Below are positions 24,555 to 32,359 of a stretch of DNA of 44,116 nt, piece by piece. The DNA lies in NCBI GenBank assembly GCA_014860805.1, contig JACZJB010000029.1, positions 1 through 44,116 of the forward strand. The letters run 5' to 3'. Every line of letters starts with the position of its first letter. Within the stretch, counting starts at the first letter, position 1. The translations under genes were made by a program, and so were the position numbers. The notes under the pieces are model-generated. The model saw nothing but the letters and a program-made list of their open reading frames with translations. It was not told the origin of the DNA and did no database searches. The stretch comes from Anaerolineales bacterium. GTDB taxonomy: Bacteria; Chloroflexota; Anaerolineae; Anaerolineales; Villigracilaceae.

Positions 24555-27500
24555 ATGCCTTTTAACAAAAAAGACTTCATCAATCCAATTCACATCTTTC
24601 TTGCCATTTTAATTGTGGCCATTGTTTGGTTTGCACCGGTTGCAAAAACTCCAAAGGAGTCCGCTAGAAAAGAAAAACCAACTCTTCTTGAATATGCGGC
24701 CAGTCCCAGTCTTATTTTGGCGGTTCCAGAAGTTGAGGCTGGTTGTCCCAATCAATGCCAGATTAAAGTGTGTGTAGATTGGGATCCTAACCCTTGTGGC
24801 TCAAAACCCTGGGATATTGGCTGTTGTATGGCCTATGCAACGGAGTGCGACCCAGAATGCGATGTAGAACCACCTGCTAATCAATCTCCAGCAATCTCGC
24901 ATGTTCTAACCTGTAGTCAATATGGGAATAACGGCTGGTGTATTGGTAATCTTAGCCTTGACCTCTCAGCTTCTGACCCGCAAGGTTCGCAAATCATCAT
25001 CAGCGGGGATGTAAATGGGACACCCTTCATTTGTCCCGTTGGAAATACAACGTGTTCTATCCCACTCCCCGAAGGTGCCGGCAGCATAAGTTATAGAGTA
25101 GATGCAGCAGCCACTGGACTAGCAAGCAGCGGGACTACGACCTATCTATTGGATTCCTCCACACCGCAACTCGAGGGTTCAGTCAGCGGTGTGACAGGAA
25201 CCAATGGCTGGTACAGGTCAGATATAACTTTTACTGTTGGGACGAGTGATTTTGTCTCTGGGATTGCTTCTACAACTATGACTGTTGATGCCGGGTCGCA
25301 GATTCCTTACACAAATCCGATTGTGTTGTCTGATGGAATCCATACCATCACTCTTGTTGCCAGGGATAATGCAGGGCATGTAACTCAGAGTATACAAACC
25401 TTCAGTATTGATACCGTCACTCCCGTTGTGGATGTTTCTCTTTCGGGTTCAATGGGATTGAATAATTGGTATGTTTCAAATTTGACTGTGACACCTTCTG
25501 CAAGTGATTTGGGCTCAGGCATAGCTTCTTTGGAAGCGGCAGTGGATGGCGGACCATGGATATCAGCGGTTAGTGGGGAGGCCTTGGCTTTTACAGATGG
25601 CATTCACAGTATTCAATTCCGCGCAATGGATAACGCGGGCAACCTAACACAGACTGTGATACAGGAAATCAAGGTGGATACCACTACACCCGTGATTAGT
25701 TTGAAGATCAATGGTACAAGCGGAAAAAATGATTGGTTTGTTTCTAACGCAACTGTAACACCTATTGCAGACGATGTGACATCGGGAATTGCCACTCTTG
25801 AGGTAGCTACGGATGGTGCGCCGTGGGCGGCAGTCAATGAGCCCTTATTTTTCTCGGATGGTATTCATAGTTACCAATATCGTGTTACTGACAATGCAGG
25901 CAATGTTACCCAAATTCCACCTCAGCAGATCAAAATAGATACTGTATTTCCGGCCATTGCTATGGCTGGGGAGTTAAAACTGGGCGAGACCTTATACTTC
26001 GATTTGGAAGACCCAGTTATCCGTTCCAGACAGGTGAGTGGATTATGGATTAATCGTCATGTAATAGAAGATGATGATGAAAAATATAAAAAATTGACCT
26101 GGCAGGAAATTATCAGCGGGGAAAAATTCCGCGGTGAAATTTTGTGGGATGGCGTATTTGCTGATGGAATAAAAGCGAAAGCGGGTGATTATTTTATTAC
26201 CCTGAAAGTTTCTGATGCGGCAGGCAATGAAACGATGCAGAGTGCAATTGTGAAGGTTGATGCCCTAAGCTTTTTGCAAATCATCCCGCCTTTTATTCTA
26301 CCTGTCAAGGCGGTACCAAGTAATGAGTTCGCAGACCCTCCAGTATTATCTGATTCGACTTTTGGCGGGACGAATAATGGGGCAATAGGCGAGGAATCGA
26401 ACTTCATTTCCACAGGTGGGATAATCGCCCATCACCGTGAAACAGAATATGTGAAATCTGGTTTTATGCAGGGGAATCAATCTACGAGTACGCCGATCAC
26501 AAATTCCAATATTCTTTGGGGCGCTGTTGCAATTGCTACCCTTGGAGCAACCTTGGCTGAATGGCAACGCCGCCGTGAAGAAGAGGAAGCCAGAAAACGA
26601 GCCGAAGCTGCAGCACAAGAGAAGGAAGGCGGGAGTGGAAAGCAGACCCCCGGGCAGAGAGCCTACGAAAAGATGATGCGGCAGAAGCGTATTGTAGGCG
26701 AGTCACAGGCGTTATTGAATGAGAAAGCTAACGGAAAAGAAGTTGTCTACATCCCCAGCCAGAAGCTGGAGGATGAGGAAACGAACTGGTTGAAGAAACT
26801 CAACCCCGTGTATCAGTATGAGCAGCGCAAGGCAGAACTGCAGAAGAAAGCTGAATTGCAGGCGGGATTATCCGCTTATTATGAGGGTAGGAAGGCAGGG
26901 AAGGCAAAGGAAATAGGGAAACCATCGCTATTGGAAAAAGCAATCGACTGGGTGGATAAAAATCAACCAGATGCCTCCATGGGGGTAGGAGTGATTGTGG
27001 GTTTGGCGGCAATTGCTGTCACATTAGCAATTGTGGGAACGGTTACTTTACCAGTATTACTTGCTGCTGCTGGGGTTGCCGCGCTAACTGCTGGCGCTAC
27101 TGTTGCGGCAGGGACACTTGCTCTTAACCTCCACTATGATCGTCCTCCAATAACGAATATTTGGGAAAATGTACAGGCTGCGGCCATTACAGCAGCAGTG
27201 GTAAGCGGGGTAGGGCTGTTTGTTGCGGGTGGATTGTTGACTCAGGCGACGGTTTTTGCCGGTAATGCAATCGCAGGAACATGTGTGTCGAATCCCACGC
27301 TTTGCGCAAATGCAGGCACATTGCTTAACGTAGTTGATACATTAGAAGAATCATCATTGGTTTTAAAGTTAGCAGTTGAAACAGCCACAGGCAATCCTCA
27401 AGCGGGGGAGACCGCCATTGAATTACAACTGGAGCAAATGGATGGTGGTGCTCCTGGCAATTCATTGGTGACTGAATTAGGTGAAGATGCTCTTTCTCAT

Positions 27501-27929
27501 CGAGATGAAGTAGTTGAATTTCTGCAAAAAGGTCATTCTGCTGCTGATGATTGGACAAAATATGTCCCTGAATACTTTCAGGATGATGTAAAATCTGGTT
27601 TTGATGGAGATCCTATAGCAATAACTCTTGATGAAAATGTAAGTGTTTATAGATATTGGAGTGACATAGACGCGGAAAGTGGGCGCTGGACAACTTTAAA
27701 CCCAAACCATTCTCCTGAAGAGGCAAGAGCCGTTCTTGCTCTTCCAAAGGAAAACTATGCATATGGTGTAACTCAGTTCGTAATTCCAAATAATACTACT
27801 GTGTTAGTTGGGAAAGTTGCTGAACAAACATCAGCAGAGTGGTCTGGAGCATTCGCAATAGGAGGAGGCTTTCAAATCTTTATTCCTGATGATAGTGTAC
27901 TAATGAGAGTTCCTCTCTTGGAACCATAA
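24555..27929 (+). CDS. Large surface protein with Ig-like repeats and C-terminal toxin-like domain
   Basis: The 1124-residue protein starts at ATG 24555 behind GGGAGGG; an in-frame ATG at 24537 lies before that SD. Order, in residues counted from here: signal-anchor (about 13-31); Cys-rich segment (62-150); three Ig-like repeats of about 86-89 residues (25152-25409, 25410-25676, 25677-25937) sharing GxNxWYxS, SGIAS, DGIH and DNAG; a degenerate fourth; hydrophobic segments (about 650-670, 811-858, 872-909) around a Lys/Glu/Gln-rich helical part; and a final 130-residue domain (VYRYWSD, GRWTTLNP, ARAVLALPKENYAYG, VLVGKVAEQ, GGGFQIFIPDD). This final domain resembles polymorphic-toxin C-termini, most like type 46 by memory of the pattern. 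The gene fits a contact-dependent or secreted toxin, with the small gene behind it as immunity candidate. Confidence 0.7.
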   Translation: MPFNKKDFINPIHIFLAILIVAIVWFAPVAKTPKESARKEKPTLLEYAASPSLILAVPEVEAGCPNQCQIKVCVDWDPNPCGSKPWDIGCCMAYATECDPECDVEPPANQSPAISHVLTCSQYGNNGWCIGNLSLDLSASDPQGSQIIISGDVNGTPFICPVGNTTCSIPLPEGAGSISYRVDAAATGLASSGTTTYLLDSSTPQLEGSVSGVTGTNGWYRSDITFTVGTSDFVSGIASTTMTVDAGSQIPYTNPIVLSDGIHTITLVARDNAGHVTQSIQTFSIDTVTPVVDVSLSGSMGLNNWYVSNLTVTPSASDLGSGIASLEAAVDGGPWISAVSGEALAFTDGIHSIQFRAMDNAGNLTQTVIQEIKVDTTTPVISLKINGTSGKNDWFVSNATVTPIADDVTSGIATLEVATDGAPWAAVNEPLFFSDGIHSYQYRVTDNAGNVTQIPPQQIKIDTVFPAIAMAGELKLGETLYFDLEDPVIRSRQVSGLWINRHVIEDDDEKYKKLTWQEIISGEKFRGEILWDGVFADGIKAKAGDYFITLKVSDAAGNETMQSAIVKVDALSFLQIIPPFILPVKAVPSNEFADPPVLSDSTFGGTNNGAIGEESNFISTGGIIAHHRETEYVKSGFMQGNQSTSTPITNSNILWGAVAIATLGATLAEWQRRREEEEARKRAEAAAQEKEGGSGKQTPGQRAYEKMMRQKRIVGESQALLNEKANGKEVVYIPSQKLEDEETNWLKKLNPVYQYEQRKAELQKKAELQAGLSAYYEGRKAGKAKEIGKPSLLEKAIDWVDKNQPDASMGVGVIVGLAAIAVTLAIVGTVTLPVLLAAAGVAALTAGATVAAGTLALNLHYDRPPITNIWENVQAAAITAAVVSGVGLFVAGGLLTQATVFAGNAIAGTCVSNPTLCANAGTLLNVVDTLEESSLVLKLAVETATGNPQAGETAIELQLEQMDGGAPGNSLVTELGEDALSHRDEVVEFLQKGHSAADDWTKYVPEYFQDDVKSGFDGDPIAITLDENVSVYRYWSDIDAESGRWTTLNPNHSPEEARAVLALPKENYAYGVTQFVIPNNTTVLVGKVAEQTSAEWSGAFAIGGGFQIFIPDDSVLMRVPLLEP

Positions 27930-28296
27930 ATGGAGATTATATGGATGCTAATGAAAAACAAGTTTTGATAACTAACGAATTATTAAAAAAAATTGTCAAA
28001 CTTAGAAAGAGGATGGAAAATCATCCAGAGCATATGCCCTATAAAAGAGATTTGGTGAGAATCCTTGTAGATATTGAAAAAATATTGTCTAGTCAACCTT
28101 TAGATTTAGACAAACTGAGCAAGGACAAATTCGGAATTTTCAGAATGGTAACGGATAGCTCATCTTTAGAGCGTAGCGCTATCGGAAAAGAATTAATGTC
28201 TTTGCTTAATGAGCTTTATCTTTTTCTCCAAACAACCAAGGGAGAGCCTACCAGTATTGATTAGTGTGTAAACTGGTGCGCGCCAGTGTCAAAGGT
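27836..28296 (+). repeat. Direct repeat copy 1 (461 bp): toxin tail plus 107-aa gene
   Basis: This segment recurs at 30216-30676 with the same length and only scattered substitutions. It covers the last 31 codons of the toxin-like gene, the 11-base spacer, the whole 107-aa gene, and 32 bases behind it ending in CCAGTGTCAAAGGT. Confidence 0.9.
27941..28264 (+). CDS. Candidate immunity protein, copy 1
   Basis: The 107-residue all-helical, charged protein (NEKQVLITNELLKKIVKLRK; PYKRDLVRILVDIEKILSSQ; SSLERSAIGKELMSLLNELY) matches no family I recognise. Its ATG is 11 bases after the toxin-like gene and TGGAGA serves as SD. Position, size and the nearly identical second copy behind a broken toxin tail (30321-30644) are what one expects of an immunity gene, so this role is inferred from context. 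Confidence 0.65.
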   Translation: MDANEKQVLITNELLKKIVKLRKRMENHPEHMPYKRDLVRILVDIEKILSSQPLDLDKLSKDKFGIFRMVTDSSSLERSAIGKELMSLLNELYLFLQTTKGEPTSID

Positions 28297-28392
28297 ATCT
28301 ATGGCGACGACTCTTCGCAATATGAAATGGTCGGCGGCACACGTCTGAGCGAGCGTAAGACCCCCACGCGCAAAGCGTCCACGACGGGGTAG
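28264..28392 (+). pseudogene. Gene remnant, C-terminal fragment of another family
   Basis: An open stretch of 42 codons ending TAG reads KLVRASVKGIYGDDSS, QYEMVGGTRLSERKTPTRK. It is much richer in G and C than its surroundings. The pattern LVR-VxG-YGxDSxxYExxGxxRxSERK is one I associate with the C-terminus of a widespread small hypothetical family. No start or upstream part is present. It begins within the repeat end, so a junction lies here. Confidence 0.45.
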
Positions 28393-28404
28393 GGATGTAC
28401 GTAG

Positions 28405-28434
28405 AAGAAGACCGACGTGAAGTCGGTCTTCTTT
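28405..28434 (+). terminator. Hairpin within the remnant region
   Basis: AAGAAGACCGAC pairs perfectly with GTCGGTCTTCTT around GTGAA, and one more T follows. It looks like an intrinsic terminator with a short tail; it may have arrived with the GC-rich remnant. Confidence 0.55.
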
Positions 28435-28563
28435 GTTGGCTACGCAGATGTTCTGTTTGATGACATTCCGAAATTTGGATATAAAGAAATAATCTGGATG
28501 CACAAAAATGCTCAAAACAGTTTTGAATTAGTTGGAAATTCATGGGTAAGAAAAATACCTTGA
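28435..28563 (+). pseudogene. Orphan C-terminal coding fragment (possible old toxin tail)
   Basis: In one frame the stretch stays open to TGA 28561 and reads VGYADVLFDDIPKFGYKEI, then IWMHKNAQNSFELVGNSW, VRKIP. It lacks a start and is preceded by a hairpin. It ends 14 bases before the next gene at 28578, the same geometry as toxin tail and immunity gene at 27929/27941. I do not recognise the domain. Confidence 0.45.
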
Positions 28564-28577
28564 CTTGAGGAGATAAG

Positions 28578-28967
28578 ATGAATACATTCCAAGATGAAAT
28601 AGGATTTGTGATGGAAGATTTCGGTTTTTTATTTACTGAATTTGATTATAAGATCACTTATAGAAAGGAGTTTCGCAGGGATCATTATTGTATTGGATTA
28701 ACATCAAATAGCTGTGGGCTGAGAATTAAGTTTGAACGAGAATTAGCGCCTCGATGGGGCGTATTTATTGGTACCAGCTTGGAATTTGACGGGCCATTGG
28801 GAAATTGGATACCTGTGGAAAAAGCATTAAATTCCCTTGATGTTCACGTTGATTATAGTGAGTTAAGGGAGAAAAAATATTACGAACAAGTGCATGGCTC
28901 ACTTAAGATTCTGGCAAAAACAATAAGACCAATATTTGGCAAGTTGCTACATGCACCCCTCCCTTGA
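28578..28967 (+). CDS. Hypothetical protein, possible orphan immunity protein
   Basis: The 129-residue protein is not assigned to a family. TGAGGAG lies 7 bases before the ATG. The order of features, KITYRKEFRRDHYCIGLTS, SCGLRIKFEREL, a central WIPVEKALNSL and a C-terminal helix ending IRPIFGKLL, parallels the protein at 29643-30128 (FRIVYQEHEARGG, CSIGYESSNCKLGFHWGAEI, VPLFEQLVEMF), so the two look like distant paralogs. Sited behind a broken coding tail, it may be an immunity gene. Confidence 0.6.
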   Translation: MNTFQDEIGFVMEDFGFLFTEFDYKITYRKEFRRDHYCIGLTSNSCGLRIKFERELAPRWGVFIGTSLEFDGPLGNWIPVEKALNSLDVHVDYSELREKKYYEQVHGSLKILAKTIRPIFGKLLHAPLP

Positions 28968-29125
28968 TCTTTATCGAAAAATTTTTGGCCTATCCCGTTG
29001 CCATCCCCACTTGGCCTGGTAGACTATATAGTAGCTGTGGCAGTGGAAATCTGTTATGTTGCTGCTTTTATGTTTATTGTTGGAAAAACAAAAAACACCA
29101 ATTATCCGTCTATGGATGGAGGATA
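28968..29125 (+). pseudogene. Possible coding remnant continuing after the 28578 gene
   Basis: Directly after TGA 28965-28967, the same frame is open again to TAA near 29127 and reads IPLPSPLGLVDYIVAVAVE, ICYVAAFMFIVGKTKN, YPSMDGG. This hydrophobic peptide has no start of its own. It may be another displaced tail fragment, followed closely by the membrane-protein gene at 29133. Support is only the open frame. Confidence 0.3.
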
Positions 29126-29132
29126 AGTTAAG

Positions 29133-29552
29133 ATGAGATATTATGTAGTTGCTAAGAGAGTAAGTATCTCGATAATTCTCGGCTCCCTTATCACTCCATT
29201 GCTGTTTGTAATATTCAATTATTTTGAAACGATAAACACGAAAGGAATATATTATTCTCCAGTGTCTGTTTTTGAAATGCAAATGCTTTGTATCCCTTTG
29301 TTCGGATATCAACTTCCTTCTTATCTAACAGGTGGTATGCTTTTTGCAAACCTATTAAACCGTGGTTTTTTGAAATCGGCAGTTCCAACTTATATTTGGA
29401 CAGGTGTATTAGGCTGGATACTTAGTACTGGCTTGTTGTTTGTTGGCAGTATTAAACATGACCTTGCCTCTGTGCTGAGTTCCACGATTCTAGGGCTTCC
29501 TTCTCTTCTGGTTTATTACCTGTTTTTCTTATCGCCTGAATTGAAAAAATAG
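29133..29552 (+). CDS. Small four-helix membrane protein
   Basis: The 139-residue protein has about four hydrophobic segments (VSISIILGSLITPLLFVIFN; SYLTGGMLFANLL; YIWTGVLGWILSTGLLFVG; SSTILGLPSLLVYYLFFL). GGAGG stands 11 bases before the ATG. No family is recognised. Membrane immunity proteins against pore-forming toxins have this kind of layout, and its site in the toxin locus makes that one possibility. Confidence 0.6.
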   Translation: MRYYVVAKRVSISIILGSLITPLLFVIFNYFETINTKGIYYSPVSVFEMQMLCIPLFGYQLPSYLTGGMLFANLLNRGFLKSAVPTYIWTGVLGWILSTGLLFVGSIKHDLASVLSSTILGLPSLLVYYLFFLSPELKK

Positions 29553-29642
29553 AAGTAAGTCTTTCTTTTTCTCTTTGAGGCTCTTAAAAATGAAGAAAAT
29601 TACGGGTATATTCTGGTGGGGAATAGCAAGTTAGGAGATCAA

Positions 29643-30128
29643 ATGTCGCTAGATGAACTGCTTGAAATAATTCAAAAAAGTAATTTCAGAAACTTGCTAA
29701 ACAAACATGGCTTTAGAATCGTTTATCAAGAACATGAAGCGCGCGGGGGAATCCAAGATAGTTGCTCAATTGGTTACGAATCGAGTAATTGTAAGTTGGG
29801 GTTTCATTGGGGGGCGGAAATTAGCGCTGGAATGCTTGCTAGATCATCAGATTGGGAAATGGATGAATGGGTAGATTTGGGATGCATAACATCATATCTA
29901 AAGAAGACGCCGATTCGTCAAGCTATGGGGAAATTAAATCAGGCAGGAACACCTTTGCCTTACAAAGAACGATTAATCTCTGATCTTTCTGAACTTGCCG
30001 ATAAAGTTGTTCCATTATTTGAACAACTCGTTGAGATGTTTCAGGATCAAGCTGAGATTTCTCAATGGAAGCCCGAGCTGGATGCCTACATAAAAGAAGA
30101 TACGCTTTCGCGGTATCGCCTCAAGTAA
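29643..30128 (+). CDS. Hypothetical protein, possible orphan immunity protein
   Basis: The 161-residue protein begins MSLDELLEIIQKSNFRNLLN. I take ATG 29643 because TTAGGAG stands 5 bases before it; the open frame reaches GTG 29616. It has a mixed alpha/beta look with CSIGYESSNCKLGFHWG in the middle and long C-terminal helices. It resembles the 28578 protein in motif order. No family name can be given with confidence. Confidence 0.6.
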   Translation: MSLDELLEIIQKSNFRNLLNKHGFRIVYQEHEARGGIQDSCSIGYESSNCKLGFHWGAEISAGMLARSSDWEMDEWVDLGCITSYLKKTPIRQAMGKLNQAGTPLPYKERLISDLSELADKVVPLFEQLVEMFQDQAEISQWKPELDAYIKEDTLSRYRLK

Positions 30129-30147
30129 ACTCCGAGATTAATAGGTG

Positions 30148-30309
30148 ATGTCCAAACAAGAATCTGTGCCTAAGTATTGTAAGGGAAAATATGCTCGGGA
30201 ATTTCATCGCCAATTAGAGTGGTCTGGAGCATTCGCAATAGGAGGACGCTTTAAAATCTTTGTTCCTGATGATGGTGTGTTAATAAGAGCTTATCTCTTG
30301 GAACCATAA
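30148..30309 (+). pseudogene. 53-codon hybrid frame ending in a copy of the toxin tail
   Basis: From ATG 30148 a frame runs for 53 residues: an unrelated start (MSKQESVPKYCKGKYAREFH) fused to WSGAFAIGGRFKIFVPDDGV and LIRAYLLEP. The second part matches the last 30 residues of the large toxin-like protein (WSGAFAIGGGFQIFIPDDSV). The fusion point is the left end of the direct repeat at 30216. It is a truncated toxin tail left ahead of the second immunity copy, or a stand-in sequence for recombination. No good SD is seen. Confidence 0.6.
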
Positions 30310-30676
30310 ATGGAGATTCTATGGATGCTAATGAAAAACAAGTTTTGATGACTAACGAATTATTTAAAAAAATTGTCGAACTTAGAAAGAAGATGGAAAA
30401 CTATCCAGAACATATACCCTATAAAAGAGATTTGGTGAGCGTCCTTATAGATATCGAGAAAATATTGACCAGCCAGCCTTTGGATTTGGATAAACTGAGC
30501 AAGGACAAATTCGGAATTTTCAGAATGGTAACGGACAGCTCATCTTTAGAGCGTAGTGCTATTGGAAAAGAATTAATATCTTTACTTAACGATCTTTATT
30601 TTTTCCTCCAACTGATCAAGGCAGAGCCTGCCAGTATTGATTAGTGTGTAAACGGATGCACGCCAGTGTCAAAGGT
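30216..30676 (+). repeat. Direct repeat copy 2 (461 bp)
   Basis: Second copy of 27836-28296, equal in length, without gaps. It ends in the same CCAGTGTCAAAGGT, after which the two sites diverge completely. In copy 1 the tail belongs to the full gene; here the upstream part is missing. Confidence 0.9.
30321..30644 (+). CDS. Candidate immunity protein, copy 2
   Basis: The 107-residue protein differs from copy 1 by a modest number of mostly conservative changes (LKKIVKLRKRMENHPEHMP against FKKIVELRKKMENYPEHIP), and the segment DKLSKDKFGIFRMVTDSSSL is unchanged. The frame is intact, so it is under selection or recent. It could protect against a variant toxin of sister cells. Confidence 0.65.
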   Translation: MDANEKQVLMTNELFKKIVELRKKMENYPEHIPYKRDLVSVLIDIEKILTSQPLDLDKLSKDKFGIFRMVTDSSSLERSAIGKELISLLNDLYFFLQLIKAEPASID

Positions 30677-30730
30677 TTTGATGAGGCTTTAATCAAACCT
30701 TGATTTGCTGAGAAATCAGGAGTAATTAAT

Positions 30731-31348
30731 ATGCGAGACATGAACGAGCTTTGTCTGGAAATTACATGTCTGTCACAAACCTATTTGGATTTGGAAAGGT
30801 GGAGATTCCAGGAGAGCGTACGATTGAATGAGTTGAGTGATTCAAAAGTTCCCTCTGTCATATATGATTCCCAGTGGTGCAGGTTTCAAATCAAATTCGA
30901 TGGATGGGAGCCTCCTCATCAATCATTGACTTATACCATTCGTATTTATTATGGCAGGTTGCACGCCTTAAATAATAAAGGATCCATGATATGGAAAGGA
31001 GAGGAATGCTATTGTTGGCATGGTCTGTGGGGAGGGGGCGAAATACTTAATTTTTTAGATGGATTATCTCCTTCTGAGACAGCTAATCATAAAGGCTGGC
31101 CGCGATTGTTAAAACGAATTCGTGAAGCTGAACTAACTAAATCGTTAGTGGAGAAAGTCGGAGGTCAACCGGAACAAATGCTTCGAACTCATAGGCACAT
31201 CTGGGAGCATTACGGTCAACGCCTATTTGAATTGTTTGATTTGCGCCGCCCGGACTTATGGGAATATTATCGACAATTTCTCAAAGAGGTGTACGACATA
31301 AAAGGTCGAAACCCCAATGTTCAACCCCCTTTTGATCACGTTTGTTGA
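30731..31348 (+). CDS. Hypothetical protein at the end of the toxin locus
   Basis: The 205-residue protein is soluble, rich in Trp and charged residues (WCRFQIKFDGWEPPHQ, IWKGEECYCWHGLWGGGEIL, NFLDGLSPSE; long C-terminal helices). CAGGAG lies 9 bases before the ATG. No family is recognised. It directly follows the second repeat and is AT-rich like the locus, so it may be a further cassette gene. Confidence 0.6.
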   Translation: MRDMNELCLEITCLSQTYLDLERWRFQESVRLNELSDSKVPSVIYDSQWCRFQIKFDGWEPPHQSLTYTIRIYYGRLHALNNKGSMIWKGEECYCWHGLWGGGEILNFLDGLSPSETANHKGWPRLLKRIREAELTKSLVEKVGGQPEQMLRTHRHIWEHYGQRLFELFDLRRPDLWEYYRQFLKEVYDIKGRNPNVQPPFDHVC

Positions 31349-31365
31349 GTTTGTTGCAAGGGGCT

Positions 31366-32205
31366 TTAGCCCTTCTTTACTGCCGCAAACCCCAAACCGT
31401 TCGGACCTAAATGCGTCCCGATCACTGCGGTGACATTGACAAACAAAATATCACGGGGGATGGATTTTCGGGCGCGGTTCATCAATTCATTAAGCAATTG
31501 ATTGGCGCGCGGTTCGGCATTGGTATGCAGCACAGCCAGGCGTTCCATGTCGCCGATCTCAAGCAGGAACTTCAACATGCGTTCATCCGCCTGCTTTGTG
31601 GTGCGCACCGCGCCAATGGCTTTCACTTCCCCATCCTTCAACTCGATCATCGGTTTAACGGACAACAATCCACCGAGTGCGGCAATCGCGGCTGGGACTC
31701 GTCCACTGCGCTTGAGATATTCCATCGTGTCCAGCGCGGCTGAGACTTGTAACCTTTTCTTTGTCGACTCAACCGCCTCCAATGCGGACCGTAAACCTGA
31801 GTCTGCTTCCTCGGCAGCAGCCAACACCTGGAAGCCAAGTCCCAGGGATAGCGACCCGCTGTCAATGCAGGTGACTCTATCTGGAAATTCTTTTGCAGCC
31901 TGGCGCGCCACGTTGATGATGGTGGTCAATTGCGATGCGGCGTGGATGGAGATGATATGCTCACAGCCGCCAGAGAGCAGAGTCTCATACGGCGTGGCAA
32001 AATCTCCAATGGAAGGGGCGGCAGTTGTCGGCGGGGTTTGAAGCGAGGGCAGGCGGTTATAAAATTCTTCGCGGGAAATACCGGTCCCGTCTGCATATTC
32101 TTTTCCCTCCAAAACAAGGATGGTCGGTACAACCTTGATCTCATGTTGTTCGATTAAGTAGGCAGGCAGGTCGGCAGTTGAGTCTGTGACAATCCCGATT
32201 TTCAT
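31366..32205 (-). CDS. DegV family fatty-acid-binding protein (FakB-like)
   Basis: DegV/FakB proteins bind a fatty acid and present it to FakA kinase. The 279-residue protein starts MKIGIVTDSTADLP, and has LQTPPTTAAPSIGDF, SIHAASQL and the late segment VTAVIGTHLGPNGLGFA, all typical. I place the start at ATG 32205; a TTG two codons upstream is in frame. TAAACT, preceded by TGT, ends 6 bases before the ATG, so the mRNA is probably leaderless. The kinase partner is encoded at 33823-35484. Confidence 0.9.
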   Translation of the reverse strand: MKIGIVTDSTADLPAYLIEQHEIKVVPTILVLEGKEYADGTGISREEFYNRLPSLQTPPTTAAPSIGDFATPYETLLSGGCEHIISIHAASQLTTIINVARQAAKEFPDRVTCIDSGSLSLGLGFQVLAAAEEADSGLRSALEAVESTKKRLQVSAALDTMEYLKRSGRVPAAIAALGGLLSVKPMIELKDGEVKAIGAVRTTKQADERMLKFLLEIGDMERLAVLHTNAEPRANQLLNELMNRARKSIPRDILFVNVTAVIGTHLGPNGLGFAAVKKG

Positions 32206-32229
32206 ACGCAAAGTTTAACATAAAGACTA

Positions 32230-32285
32230 TGTCATTGCGAGGAGCGTTCTTGTTCCTTGCGACAAAGCAATCTCAAGCACAGCGA
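32230..32285 (-). repeat. Interspersed palindromic-type repeat
   Basis: On the minus strand the segment reads CTCGCTGTGCTTGAGATTGC followed by TTTGTCGC and CTCCTCGCAATGACA. Elements of the type GAGATTGCTTCGTCGC...CTCGCAATGAC occur as dispersed intergenic repeats in many bacteria, including Chloroflexota. A second short block, CTTCGTCGGG, follows at 32296-32305. Confidence 0.55.
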
Positions 32286-32359
32286 GAAAGGTTACTTCGT
32301 CGGGTTAAAAACCCTTTTCGTACATCGTCCCCGCAAGACATCTATCCTATACTTTCCCC

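Noticed and set aside
25152-25937. CRISPR-like or satellite repeat in the large gene
   Set aside because: The periodicity of about 260 bases is a protein domain repeat, diverged at DNA level and in frame.
28261-28543. Two 84-codon minus-strand frames in the remnant region
   Set aside because: No SD or promoter; the plus-strand fragments in the same place have recognisable protein patterns.
27836-30676. Transposon or IS origin of the 461-bp repeat
   Set aside because: No terminal inverted repeats, no transposase and no target duplication seen; the ends fall inside coding sequence, as expected of recombination or duplication.
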